DNA of 8,483 bases from JAVXTH01 sp036641395 (GCA_036641395.1 JAVWEY010000050.1:1-8483); one strand, 5' to 3'. Shown: positions 1 to 6,463, counted from the first letter of the stretch. Notes: generated from the letters alone by a model not told the origin. Made by a program: numbers and translations.

Positions 1-48
1 TATTCACTTTTCAAAGATCTAAAATTTATTTCAGCTAATTATCAAAAA

Positions 49-630
49 CTACTTGATTTTTATATAGTTAGCTTTCTTATCTATTTTATGTAACGTATCT
101 TGTTTCATCTGTTCTCTTAGTTCTTTTAAAAAAGGGAATTCTTCTGCATTCTCTTGAGCATAGGTTTGATTTAATTCATATTCCAAAGGAATCCATGTTG
201 ATAAGTCACTTTCATTATGTTGAATGACCGCTTCCATTTTATCAAGCGTTTTATATAATCTTGCTTCTCTCGTCTTTTGCGCATCCATTTCTTTAAACAA
301 AGTCGTTAATTCATCACATTTACTTTGAGGTAATGTTTTTAAAAGTTCATATACTGCATTACTTTCAATTTCATCATGTTGTTCACTCTTTAAAAAAGAA
401 GGAATATCACCGGTAATTGCTTCACCAAAATCATGAACAATGCACATTTTAATTACCTTATCGATATCAACATCGACTACTTCATCTTTAATCAATAAAG
501 CAAATAAAGATAAACGCCATGAATGAGCAGCAACACTTTCCTGCGTTCCTTCGCTTGTCCAAGAATGACGTGTATTAGATTTAAGTTTCTCGACTACGCT
601 TAAAAAAGATAATAATTCAGTTGGCTTCAT
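49..630 (-). CDS. HD-domain phosphohydrolase, YfbR/HDDC2-like
   Basis: This is a 193-residue soluble protein with the metal-binding pattern of the HD superfamily: His36 (in AAHSWRL), the His66-Asp67 doublet (in IVHDFGEA), and a distal Asp130 (in KTLDKMEA). Glu70 and Asp75 in the HDFGEAITGD stretch are typical of the HD_3 group, which includes E. coli YfbR and eukaryotic HDDC2. Known members remove phosphate from deoxyribonucleoside 5'-monophosphates using a divalent metal. That substrate is inferred from the family and is not shown by this sequence. The length (about 190-200) is normal, and there is no signal peptide or membrane segment. The start is fixed by the ATGA overlap with the upstream YcxB-like gene and by a GAAGGA ribosome site 5-6 bases before the ATG, so translation is probably coupled. 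No terminator is visible in the 48 bases after its stop codon. The family call is firm; the exact substrate is open. Confidence 0.85.
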   Translation of the reverse strand: MKPTELLSFLSVVEKLKSNTRHSWTSEGTQESVAAHSWRLSLFALLIKDEVVDVDIDKVIKMCIVHDFGEAITGDIPSFLKSEQHDEIESNAVYELLKTLPQSKCDELTTLFKEMDAQKTREARLYKTLDKMEAVIQHNESDLSTWIPLEYELNQTYAQENAEEFPFLKELREQMKQDTLHKIDKKANYIKIK

Positions 631-1121
631 AATTGTCCTTCTTTTCGAATTAATTGTTCGATTAAAGTTCTTTCTTCATAACTCATATCACGAAGTGGAA
701 GCAAAAAGAAAACATTCAAATAACGTAACAACAATAAATCATTTCTCTCACTTAATTCAACAATATCTTTATAAAAAATTGCTTCATTTCCTTTACTTGT
801 CGTAAAGTAAGTATCGTAAAAAATATAAGATTGAGATAAAGAATCACAAATTCCATTCACAATCGCTTTTTGTAACATTTGTTTCGAATAGGTTGAAAAA
901 ATAAAATAAACAACCGCCAAATCAATAAAGGTTAAAACTATTAAGACCGGAACATTTAAAAACTCTCCATCTTTTGCCAATAACTTTGCACCAAAAAAAC
1001 CAATTCCTAAACATATTAAATTCAAAACCAGAATAATTACTTTGGAATTCTTTTTAATATTATCACGATAATATATTTCAAAATCATGTTCTGTTACATT
1101 AGCATCTACTTGGAAACGCAT
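627..1121 (-). CDS. YcxB-like two-TM membrane protein
   Basis: This 164-residue protein has a short cytoplasmic N-terminus (FQVDANVTEHDFEIYYRDN), two hydrophobic segments at about 27-48 and 57-77, and a C-terminal soluble domain. The C-terminal part (YDTYFTTSKGNEAIFYKDIVELSERNDLLLLR followed by FFLLPLRD) resembles the YcxB-like family, whose members have no established function. The ORF is first in a two-gene unit and its TGA stop overlaps the ATG of the HD phosphohydrolase by four bases, so the two products are probably made together. A GAGGG ribosome site lies about 6-8 bases before the ATG, and an extended -10 promoter lies 28 bases upstream. The family assignment rests on pattern memory. 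A membrane partner or regulator of the HD enzyme is only a guess from the coupling. Confidence 0.7.
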   Translation of the reverse strand: MRFQVDANVTEHDFEIYYRDNIKKNSKVIILVLNLICLGIGFFGAKLLAKDGEFLNVPVLIVLTFIDLAVVYFIFSTYSKQMLQKAIVNGICDSLSQSYIFYDTYFTTSKGNEAIFYKDIVELSERNDLLLLRYLNVFFLLPLRDMSYEERTLIEQLIRKEGQL

Positions 1122-1148
1122 GGCGCACCCTCGCTTTCTTACGCTATC

Positions 1149-1157
1149 ATTATATCA
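1149..1157 (-). promoter_or_regulatory. Extended -10 promoter for the YcxB-HD operon
   Basis: On the minus strand this reads TGATATAAT, a perfect extended -10 (TG, one base, TATAAT). No convincing -35 lies 16-18 bases upstream, as is common for extended -10 promoters. Transcription would start near 1142, giving a leader of roughly 20 bases before the ATG at 1121. This is a consensus match only; no transcript data are available. Confidence 0.65.
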
Positions 1158-1190
1158 AATATAAGCACAAAATACGCACGTTATTTCATT

Positions 1191-1219
1191 AAAAAAAGGT
1201 GCTGATTAAAGAGCACCTT
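1191..1219 (-). terminator. Rho-independent terminator of the ABC operon
   Basis: On the minus strand the sequence forms a perfect 8-bp stem, AAGGTGCT paired with AGCACCTT around an 8-base loop (1204-1211). It is followed directly by five more Ts (1195-1191). It begins about 20 bases after the permease stop codon at 1240, so it should end the ATPase-permease transcript before the next minus-strand promoter at 1149-1157. Confidence 0.85.
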
Positions 1220-1239
1220 ATTTACATCGCTTTAGTTTC

Positions 1240-1947
1240 TTATTTTACATCTCTAAGTGAGAATAAATAAGAACCAATATAAGCAATTAATACAATTACG
1301 ATTGTTACGATGCCTAAATGCATCATCGTTACACTACTGATACTTAAAGCATCTACTTTACCTTCAATCTCTGGTAATGCATAACTTGCAAGTCCACTTA
1401 AATGAATATAGTTACCAGCAAAACGGAATAACATTCCACCAAAGAATACATATAATAAAGAAATAATTGTGGCAATACCAGAATTTCTAATTAACGTACC
1501 AATGAAGAAGAAAATAACAGTATAGTTTAAACAAACAACTAATTGAAGAGCTACGGTTGGAATAAAGGCAGCTAAATTAGGTGAGAATTTTCCACCTAAA
1601 TACATCAGCAACGCCACCGAAGCAATTGCTTCCACAATAAATAAAATAGCAGTTGCGACGAAAGTACCTAATAATTTCCCAAAATAAATAGATATACGGG
1701 AAACTCCACTACAAACATAATTCTTTAAAGTTCCTTCATGAATATCTTCTTGAGCCGTGTGAATTACTAAAATTGCACAAAGAATTGGTAAGATATTTGA
1801 GAAAGTAGTAACTACTCGAGTAAAGTCTTTACTGTTAGGATCATTAAAGCCAGTTCCAAGGGTTGCACATACCATTCCAAATAAGGCAATGGCAAACATT
1901 CTACTATGAGCTAATTTGTATAGTTCAGCTTTAAATACTCTACTCAT
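1240..1947 (-). CDS. ABC-2 type transporter permease
   Basis: This 235-residue integral membrane protein has about six hydrophobic segments (roughly 16-34, 50-66, 94-117, 127-152, 157-176 and 209-231). After the second segment comes EDIHEGTLKNYVCSGVSRISIYFGKLL, the conserved cytoplasmic motif of ABC-2 exporter permeases in the bacitracin/lantibiotic-immunity and Na+/drug export group. The ATG at 1947 is chosen over the in-frame TTG at 1953. The AGGGGG ribosome site at 1956-1961 is 8 bases from the ATG but only 2 from the TTG. With this start the gene overlaps the ATPase gene by 8 bases, so translation is probably coupled. It is the only permease here, whereas LanFEG systems usually have two, so it likely forms a homodimer with two ATPase subunits. 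The substrate cannot be read from sequence. A terminator follows. Confidence 0.85.
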   Translation of the reverse strand: MSRVFKAELYKLAHSRMFAIALFGMVCATLGTGFNDPNSKDFTRVVTTFSNILPILCAILVIHTAQEDIHEGTLKNYVCSGVSRISIYFGKLLGTFVATAILFIVEAIASVALLMYLGGKFSPNLAAFIPTVALQLVVCLNYTVIFFFIGTLIRNSGIATIISLLYVFFGGMLFRFAGNYIHLSGLASYALPEIEGKVDALSISSVTMMHLGIVTIVIVLIAYIGSYLFSLRDVK

Positions 1948-2653
1948 TGACAATACCCCCTACTAATTCAATAAACAATTTTTCTAAATCAATATTTTGT
2001 TCCTTAACTTCTTTTTCTGTAATTTCTTTTATTAATTTACCTTTTTTAATAAAACCATAATTTGTGGCAATCTTTTCCATTTCACCTAAAATATGACTTG
2101 AAATTAGAATCGTAACACCCTTTTTATTTAATTTTAATAGGATATTACGAATATTCGCAATTGCGATTGGATCTAATCCATTAATTGGTTCATCTAATAT
2201 TAATAATTTAGGATCCCCAAGAATCGCACATGCGATACCTAAAGATTGGCGCATACCTAAAGAATACTCTTTTACTCTCTGATTCTTTTTATCTAATAAA
2301 TCTACTTCTCTTAACGCTTCTTGAATAGCAGCTTCTGGATTATTTAAGCCTAATAATTTTGCACGGATTTCTAAGTTTTGATGTGCTGTAAACTCTTGAT
2401 AGAAAGCTGGCGTTTCAATAATTGATCCAGTTTCTTTTCTTGCCTCATAAATATTTTTATTTAGTAAAGTCATTTTACCACTGCTTGGTTTTGTTAGCCC
2501 AAGTAGCATTCTCATTAAAGTTGTTTTACCTGCACCATTTCGACCAATTAAACCATATATAGCTCCCTCTTCAATGTTGATTGTAATATCATCATTTGCA
2601 TGGAAACTACCATACTTCTTTGTTAGCGACTGTGTTGAAATTGCATAAGCCAT
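1940..2653 (-). CDS. ABC transporter ATPase, BcrA/LanF-like
   Basis: This 237-residue protein is the ATP-hydrolysing subunit that powers the adjacent permease at the inner face of the membrane. All nucleotide-binding motifs are present: Walker A GRNGAGKTT (37-45, Lys43), signature SLGMRQ (131-136), Walker B LLILDEP (150-156, Asp154 and catalytic Glu155), D-loop GLD (159-161) and H-loop His187. The stretch GSIIETPAFYQEFTAHQNLEI (from about residue 76) has Glu80 where most ABC ATPases have the Q-loop glutamine. This 'E-loop' is known from lantibiotic-immunity (LanF) and bacitracin-type (BcrA) ATPases, so the pair is best read as a drug or antimicrobial-peptide export or self-protection transporter. 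That substrate class is inferred. No histidine kinase, response regulator or bacteriocin gene is nearby. The ATG is preceded by a near-perfect AGGAGG (2661-2667) with 7-base spacing. It is the first gene of a two-gene operon. Confidence 0.9.
   Translation of the reverse strand: MAYAISTQSLTKKYGSFHANDDITINIEEGAIYGLIGRNGAGKTTLMRMLLGLTKPSSGKMTLLNKNIYEARKETGSIIETPAFYQEFTAHQNLEIRAKLLGLNNPEAAIQEALREVDLLDKKNQRVKEYSLGMRQSLGIACAILGDPKLLILDEPINGLDPIAIANIRNILLKLNKKGVTILISSHILGEMEKIATNYGFIKKGKLIKEITEKEVKEQNIDLEKLFIELVGGIVNE
1956..1961 (-). promoter_or_regulatory. Ribosome site deciding the permease start
   Basis: On the minus strand this is AGGGGG inside the end of the ATPase coding sequence. Its 8-base spacing to the ATG at 1947 is near ideal, while the TTG at 1953 is only 2 bases away. 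This supports the shorter 235-residue permease. Confidence 0.7.
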
Positions 2654-2689
2654 TTAAATTCCTCCTTTGTTTACTTTAAAACTAAAAGA

Positions 2690-2708
2690 ACAATAAATAC
2701 CTTATTGT
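2690..2708 (-). repeat. Inverted repeat in the ABC operon leader
   Basis: Perfect 7-base arms (ACAATAA and TTATTGT) flank a 5-base loop, placed between the candidate promoters and the ribosome site of the ATPase gene. It could fold as a weak AU-rich hairpin in the roughly 80-100 base leader, or be a protein site. It lacks the GC-rich stem expected of a terminator. Confidence 0.3.
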
Positions 2709-2740
2709 CCGATCAGCATCTTCCCGTTAATAACAAAATC

Positions 2741-2790
2741 ATAATAGCACTTCTCTTTTTAAAAATAAGTTATTTTACCTATAATGACAA
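2741..2790 (-). promoter_or_regulatory. Candidate promoters of the ABC operon
   Basis: Two overlapping minus-strand candidates are visible. One is TTGTCA (2785-2790), 17 bases, TATTTT (2762-2767). The other is an extended -10, TGCTATTAT (2741-2749), with only a poor -35. A 15-base dyad, AAAATAA-G-TTATTTT (2762-2776), coincides with the -10 of the first candidate and could be an operator, although such AT-rich palindromes also arise by chance. Either start would give a leader of about 80-100 bases. Confidence 0.45.
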
Positions 2791-2822
2791 CTCCTTACTA
2801 AAATAGATTATATTTATTATGT

Positions 2823-2852
2823 AAAAAAGTTCCTCAACTAAGAGAAACTTTT
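2823..2852 (-). terminator. Rho-independent terminator of the nrd operon
   Basis: On the minus strand AAAGTTTCTC pairs with GAGGAACTTT (10 bp including one G-U) around a 6-base loop, and the T run continues to 2823. The stem starts 7 bases after the nrdD stop codon at 2859. It separates the nrd operon from the ABC operon transcribed in the same direction. Confidence 0.85.
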
Positions 2853-2858
2853 AAACAA

Positions 2859-5240
2859 TTAGGCTTTACAAGCATCAATAAACTTATGAATATTATTAAT
2901 ATTTGAATAGGTTTGTACTTCATTATCCGTAGTAACAACTAAAGTTGGTGCTTGCATAATCGCAAACTTTTTAGTTAAATCTGTATGTTCTTGGGCATCC
3001 ATAATTTTATAAGAAATACCCGCTTGGGTTAATAAATGATCAGCAATCTTACAATTTGGACATGTTTTAGTTGTAAACAACATAACTTCACTTGCCTGAT
3101 TCATTTCTTTAGGAACATCTAAACTTTCATCTACTTTTTTCACATCAATATGTGTCTTACTCAAATGAGAAGTACCTAAATCATAAACTTTACGTTCTTT
3201 ATATTCTTGCGATTTCCCAACATTCCAGTTTTGTACAGGACGATAATAGCCAGTAATTCGACTATAAACTTCCGTAGTCTCCCCACATATTGGACAAGTG
3301 AACTCTTCACCTGCAATATAGCCATGGTTCTTACAAATTGAGTAGGTTGGAGATAATGTATAATAAGGTAACTTATAATTAGCGGCAATCTTTTGAACTA
3401 AGGTAGCGGCTGCTTTCCAGTCTGGAAGTTTTTCACCTAAGAAAGCATGGAAAACCGTACCAGATGTATATAAAGTTTGAAGTTGATCTTGAATATCTAA
3501 TGCTTCAAAGATATCTTCCGTATAACCGACTGGTAAATGAGAACTATTTGTATAATATGGACGATCCTCATTTTCCGTTGCTGTGATAATATCAGGATAT
3601 TGTTCACGATCATGTTTCGCTAAACGATAAGATGTTGATTCTGCAGGTGTTGCTTCTAAATTATATAAATCCCCATATTCTTCTTGATATATTACTAAAC
3701 GCTCCCGCATATGATTCAATACTTCTTTTGAAAATGCTTGTGTTTCACTATGGGTTAAATCAACTTTTAACCAATTTGCATTTAATCCAACTTCATTCAT
3801 ACCAATTAAACCAATCGTTGAGAAATGATTATCAAAGGATCCTAGGTAACGCTTTGTATATGGATATAATCCTTCACTTAATAACTTTGTGATAACCCCA
3901 CGCTTTACATGAAGTGAGCGAGCTGATATATCCATTAAATGATCTAGACGTTTGTAGAAGTCTTCTTTATCTTTCGCTAAGTAAGCAATGCGAGGCATAT
4001 TGATAGTAACAACACCAACTGACCCTGTGCTTTCACCACTACCAAAGAAACCGCCAGATTTACGACGAAGTTCACGCAAATCTAAACGTAAACGACAACA
4101 CATACTACGTACATCACTTGGTTCCATATCACTATTTACATAGTTAGAGAAATAAGGAGTTCCATATTTACTTGTCATTTCAAATAACAGGCGATTATTT
4201 TCAGTATCGGAGAAATCAAAATCTTTCGTAATCGAATAGGTTGGAATTGGATATTGGAAGCCTCGACCATTTGCATCGCCTTCAAGCATAACTTCAATAA
4301 ACGCTTTGTTCACCATATCCATTTCTTTCTTACAATCTTTGTATTTAAAATCCATTTCAACGCCGCCAACAATTGCATTTGCTTGGGCTAAATCATTTGG
4401 AATCGTCCAATCTAAAGTAATATTAGAAAAAGGTGCTTGGGTTCCCCATCTACTTGGTGTATTAACACCATAAATAAATGATTCAATTGCTTTTTTAACT
4501 TGTTTATATTCTAAGTTATCTACCTTCACAAAAGGCGCTAAATACGTATCAAAGGAAGAAAAAGCTTGTGCTCCTGCCCATTCATTTTGCATAATGCCTA
4601 GAAAATTAACCATCTGATTACAAAGTGATGATAAATGCTTAGCTGGCTTTGAAGTGATTTTTCCACCAATACCGCCAAGTCCATCTAATATTAATTGTTT
4701 TAAAGACCAGCCAGCACAATATCCTGTTAACATTGATAAATCATGTAAATGGATTTGACCTTGACGATGTGCATTCGCAATCTCTTCATCATAAATTTCA
4801 GACAGCCAGTAATTTGCGGTAATTGCTCCACTATTATTTAAAATTAAACCACCTACAGAATAAGTAACTGTTGAATTTTCCTTTACACGCCAGTCTGCTA
4901 CATTAACATAACTATCAACTAGTTCTTTATAATCAAGAATTGTAGCTTTCATATTACGAACTTTTTCACGTTGTTTACGATATAAGATATAAGATTTCGC
5001 AACATCTCCATATCCTGATTGAATTAGTACCGATTCAACACTATCTTGAATATCTTCGACTTGAATTAAACTGTTTTTAATTTTTGGTTCAAAGTCAGAA
5101 GTTACACGAAGTGCTAACATATCAATTACACTTGGATGTTGTTCTCTTTCTTGTGATTTAAATGCTTGGGTAATAGCGACACTGATCTTGTTGATATTAA
5201 ACTCAGTTTTGGTTCCATCTCTTTTAACTACTTGATACAT
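2859..5240 (-). CDS. nrdD: Anaerobic RNR NrdD with C-terminal glutaredoxin domain
   Basis: This 793-residue class III (oxygen-sensitive, glycyl-radical) reductase makes deoxyribonucleotides from ribonucleoside triphosphates. Residues 3-92 are an ATP-cone, the allosteric activity site (KRDGTKTEFNINKI). The catalytic barrel follows, with HLHDLSMLTGYCAGWSL (Cys175) and the finger-loop Cys381-Cys382 (RSMCCRLRLDL), one of which should carry the transient thiyl radical. Near the core C-terminus are zinc ligands in CKNHG (Cys636) and CPICG (Cys649, Cys652), then the glycyl-radical motif RITGYY with Gly664. Unusually, about 75 residues follow a linker: EVMLFTTKTCPNCK with a CPNC redox pair (727, 730) and a cis-proline candidate in QAPT (Pro765), a glutaredoxin/NrdH-like fold. 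This suggests thiol-based reduction in cis, in contrast to the formate used by the E. coli enzyme. The ATG has a GGGAGG site 8 bases away. It lies 20 bases after the activase gene and ends in a terminator. Confidence 0.95.
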   Translation of the reverse strand: MYQVVKRDGTKTEFNINKISVAITQAFKSQEREQHPSVIDMLALRVTSDFEPKIKNSLIQVEDIQDSVESVLIQSGYGDVAKSYILYRKQREKVRNMKATILDYKELVDSYVNVADWRVKENSTVTYSVGGLILNNSGAITANYWLSEIYDEEIANAHRQGQIHLHDLSMLTGYCAGWSLKQLILDGLGGIGGKITSKPAKHLSSLCNQMVNFLGIMQNEWAGAQAFSSFDTYLAPFVKVDNLEYKQVKKAIESFIYGVNTPSRWGTQAPFSNITLDWTIPNDLAQANAIVGGVEMDFKYKDCKKEMDMVNKAFIEVMLEGDANGRGFQYPIPTYSITKDFDFSDTENNRLLFEMTSKYGTPYFSNYVNSDMEPSDVRSMCCRLRLDLRELRRKSGGFFGSGESTGSVGVVTINMPRIAYLAKDKEDFYKRLDHLMDISARSLHVKRGVITKLLSEGLYPYTKRYLGSFDNHFSTIGLIGMNEVGLNANWLKVDLTHSETQAFSKEVLNHMRERLVIYQEEYGDLYNLEATPAESTSYRLAKHDREQYPDIITATENEDRPYYTNSSHLPVGYTEDIFEALDIQDQLQTLYTSGTVFHAFLGEKLPDWKAAATLVQKIAANYKLPYYTLSPTYSICKNHGYIAGEEFTCPICGETTEVYSRITGYYRPVQNWNVGKSQEYKERKVYDLGTSHLSKTHIDVKKVDESLDVPKEMNQASEVMLFTTKTCPNCKIADHLLTQAGISYKIMDAQEHTDLTKKFAIMQAPTLVVTTDNEVQTYSNINNIHKFIDACKA

Positions 5241-5260
5241 ATTAGTATCCTCCCTATCTT

Positions 5261-6397
5261 TTATATTCCTCGTAATTCACTTGTTGGAATTACCTTTCTA
5301 ACTTCACTTAACATAACTTTTAATTCATCTAAATCACAGGCATGAAGATTTTTTTGGATGACACATTCACTATCAACAAAATTCTGCAGATAATATGCTT
5401 TCGCTCCTTTAATCCAATTTGCGATTTCAATCATATCTTCAATTGTATGAAACTCTTTCACAACCGTTGTCCTAAATTCGTAAGCAATTGCACCAGATAA
5501 TAAATATTCAATACTTTCCTTTATGCTTGATAAATCAAAATCGATTACCCCAATTGTTTCACCATAACGTTTTGGTGAATTTTTAATATCCATTGCGACA
5601 TAATCAATCAGACCTTTATTTACTAAACTTTTTAAACGTTTTGGTGAAGTACCATTCGTATCTAATTTAATTTGATAACCTAGTTCTTTTACCTCAACTA
5701 AGAAGTCTTCTAATCCTACTTGTAGAAGTGGTTCACCTCCACTGATACAAATACCTTCTAAAACATTTTTCCGTTTCTTTAAGAAAGCTATCACTTCCTC
5801 TGTATCAATTGTTCCTGTATTTTCAGGAAGGAAAACTAAATCACTATTTTGACAAAAAGGACATCTAAAATTACAGCCACCGGTAAAGATGGTACTACCT
5901 AATTTCCCTGGCCAATCCAATAAAGTTAGCTTTTGAATACCAAATATTTTAATTCCGTGATCATCTTCATTCATATATTGAAGAGCATTTTGGGTTACTT
6001 TAAATTGTAATCGTTCAAATTCATTAATTTCATCTTGTGATAACCCTTGCGTTACTCGAGCCCACCACTCTCTTCTTAATAAATAAATATCTGATATAAT
6101 GTTCTTTGTTTTTTTAGTTGTAAAGAGGCAATGAGCACGTTTATCTTCTTCACTTGTTCTCATTTCAACATAATCTTGTTCCTCAAGCTTTGCGATTCCT
6201 TTCGTAACCGTTCCTTTATCAAAACCACCCTTTAATGCGAGTTGTTGCATCCCAATTCCTTCGTTTTCATAAATTAGGATTAAAAACAACAATTGACCTG
6301 CACCAATCTGAAATTCACTCATCCTTTTATCATAATATTTCTGACTGCAACGATATAAAATTGATGAATTCATCTGTAAATAATTATGTTCTTCCAT
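5261..6397 (-). CDS. MarR regulator fused to NrdG-type radical-SAM activase
   Basis: This single 378-residue ORF contains two complete domains. Residues about 3-141 are a MarR winged helix: dimerisation helix (SSILYRCSQKYYDKRM), HTH (MQQLALKGGFDKGTVTKGIAKLEEQDYV), wing with the family's D-x-R (SEEDKRAHCLFTT, Asp85/Arg87), and C-terminal helices to 141. Residues about 148-378 match the NrdG2 activase: FGIQKLTLLDWPGKLGSTIFTGG, the [4Fe-4S]/S-adenosylmethionine motif CNFRCPFC (Cys175, 179, 182), GGEP (220-223), KLDTNGT and a normal family end (SELRGI). The activase installs the glycyl radical on NrdD, whose gene follows after 20 bases. Met142 at the junction has no ribosome site before it, so separate translation of the activase is unlikely. 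The ATG is preceded by GGGGG with 6-base spacing. The MarR part may repress its own promoter; that is inferred. Both domain calls are firm, the joint function is not. Confidence 0.93.
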   Translation of the reverse strand: MEEHNYLQMNSSILYRCSQKYYDKRMSEFQIGAGQLLFLILIYENEGIGMQQLALKGGFDKGTVTKGIAKLEEQDYVEMRTSEEDKRAHCLFTTKKTKNIISDIYLLRREWWARVTQGLSQDEINEFERLQFKVTQNALQYMNEDDHGIKIFGIQKLTLLDWPGKLGSTIFTGGCNFRCPFCQNSDLVFLPENTGTIDTEEVIAFLKKRKNVLEGICISGGEPLLQVGLEDFLVEVKELGYQIKLDTNGTSPKRLKSLVNKGLIDYVAMDIKNSPKRYGETIGVIDFDLSSIKESIEYLLSGAIAYEFRTTVVKEFHTIEDMIEIANWIKGAKAYYLQNFVDSECVIQKNLHACDLDELKVMLSEVRKVIPTSELRGI

Positions 6398-6406
6398 AAT
6401 GTGCCC

Positions 6407-6414
6407 CCAATTGG
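6407..6414. repeat. CCAATTGG palindrome at the activase ribosome site
   Basis: An 8-base perfect palindrome overlaps the GGGGG ribosome site (6404-6408) of the MarR-NrdG gene. It may be chance, or part of a control element downstream of the predicted transcription start near 6428. Confidence 0.2.
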
Positions 6415-6432
6415 TTGGATACTCAACTAAAT

Positions 6433-6443
6433 TGATAATATCA
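6433..6443. repeat. Dyad covering the nrd extended -10
   Basis: TGATA-A-TATCA is an 11-base odd palindrome that exactly spans the TG and -10 hexamer of the nrd promoter. A repressor bound here would block RNA polymerase, so it is one candidate operator for the MarR domain. The short, AT-rich sequence makes chance a real alternative. Confidence 0.3.
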
Positions 6444-6456
6444 CAATATATTAGCT
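6441..6456. promoter_or_regulatory. Possible NrdR-box-like site
   Basis: TCACAATATATTAGCT matches the palindromic NrdR box ACACWATATATWGTGT at 12 of 16 positions by my count, with one half nearly perfect and the other poor. It lies in the spacer of the nrd promoter. NrdR, the global repressor of RNR genes, usually binds two boxes at helical spacing, and I found no good second box, so this is tentative. Confidence 0.3.
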
Positions 6457-6459
6457 AAT
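6450..6459. repeat. ATTAGCTAAT palindrome at the nrd -35
   Basis: A perfect 10-base palindrome overlaps the first bases of the nrd -35 and the spacer. Its TTAGCTAA core resembles the TTAGCAAGCTAA type of site bound by the MarR relative SlyA. It is a candidate autoregulatory operator for the MarR domain encoded downstream. Confidence 0.35.
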
Positions 6460-6463
6460 TCAA

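Larger units (their letters stand above)
6435..6463 (-). promoter_or_regulatory. nrd operon promoter
   Basis: On the minus strand, TTGAAT (-35, 6458-6463) is followed by a 17-base spacer and TATTAT (-10, 6435-6440), with the TG of an extended -10 at 6442-6443. The predicted start near 6428 gives a leader of about 30 bases. It is the only strong minus-strand promoter upstream of the MarR-NrdG gene, and it drives both nrd genes. Confidence 0.75.

Noticed and set aside
34..72. Imperfect inverted repeat around the HD gene stop codon as a terminator
   Set aside because: The arms (GCTAA/TTAGC and ATCAA/TTGAT) are short and out of register, and no T run follows on the minus strand.
1951..1953. TTG start for the permease, two codons upstream
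   Set aside because: The ribosome site is only 2 bases away from it, against 8 for the ATG at 1947.
3176..3388. Minus-strand ORF of 70 codons inside nrdD
   Set aside because: It is in another frame of a clearly coding region (zinc site and glycyl-radical part of NrdD), with no family resemblance or ribosome site.
3632..3892. Plus-strand ORF of 86 codons opposite nrdD
   Set aside because: It is antisense to the conserved NrdD core and its protein looks like random low-complexity Leu/Ile sequence.
5972..5974. Internal ATG (Met142) as a separate start for the activase
   Set aside because: It lies at the domain junction, but the preceding bases contain no purine-rich ribosome site, so a fused product is more likely.
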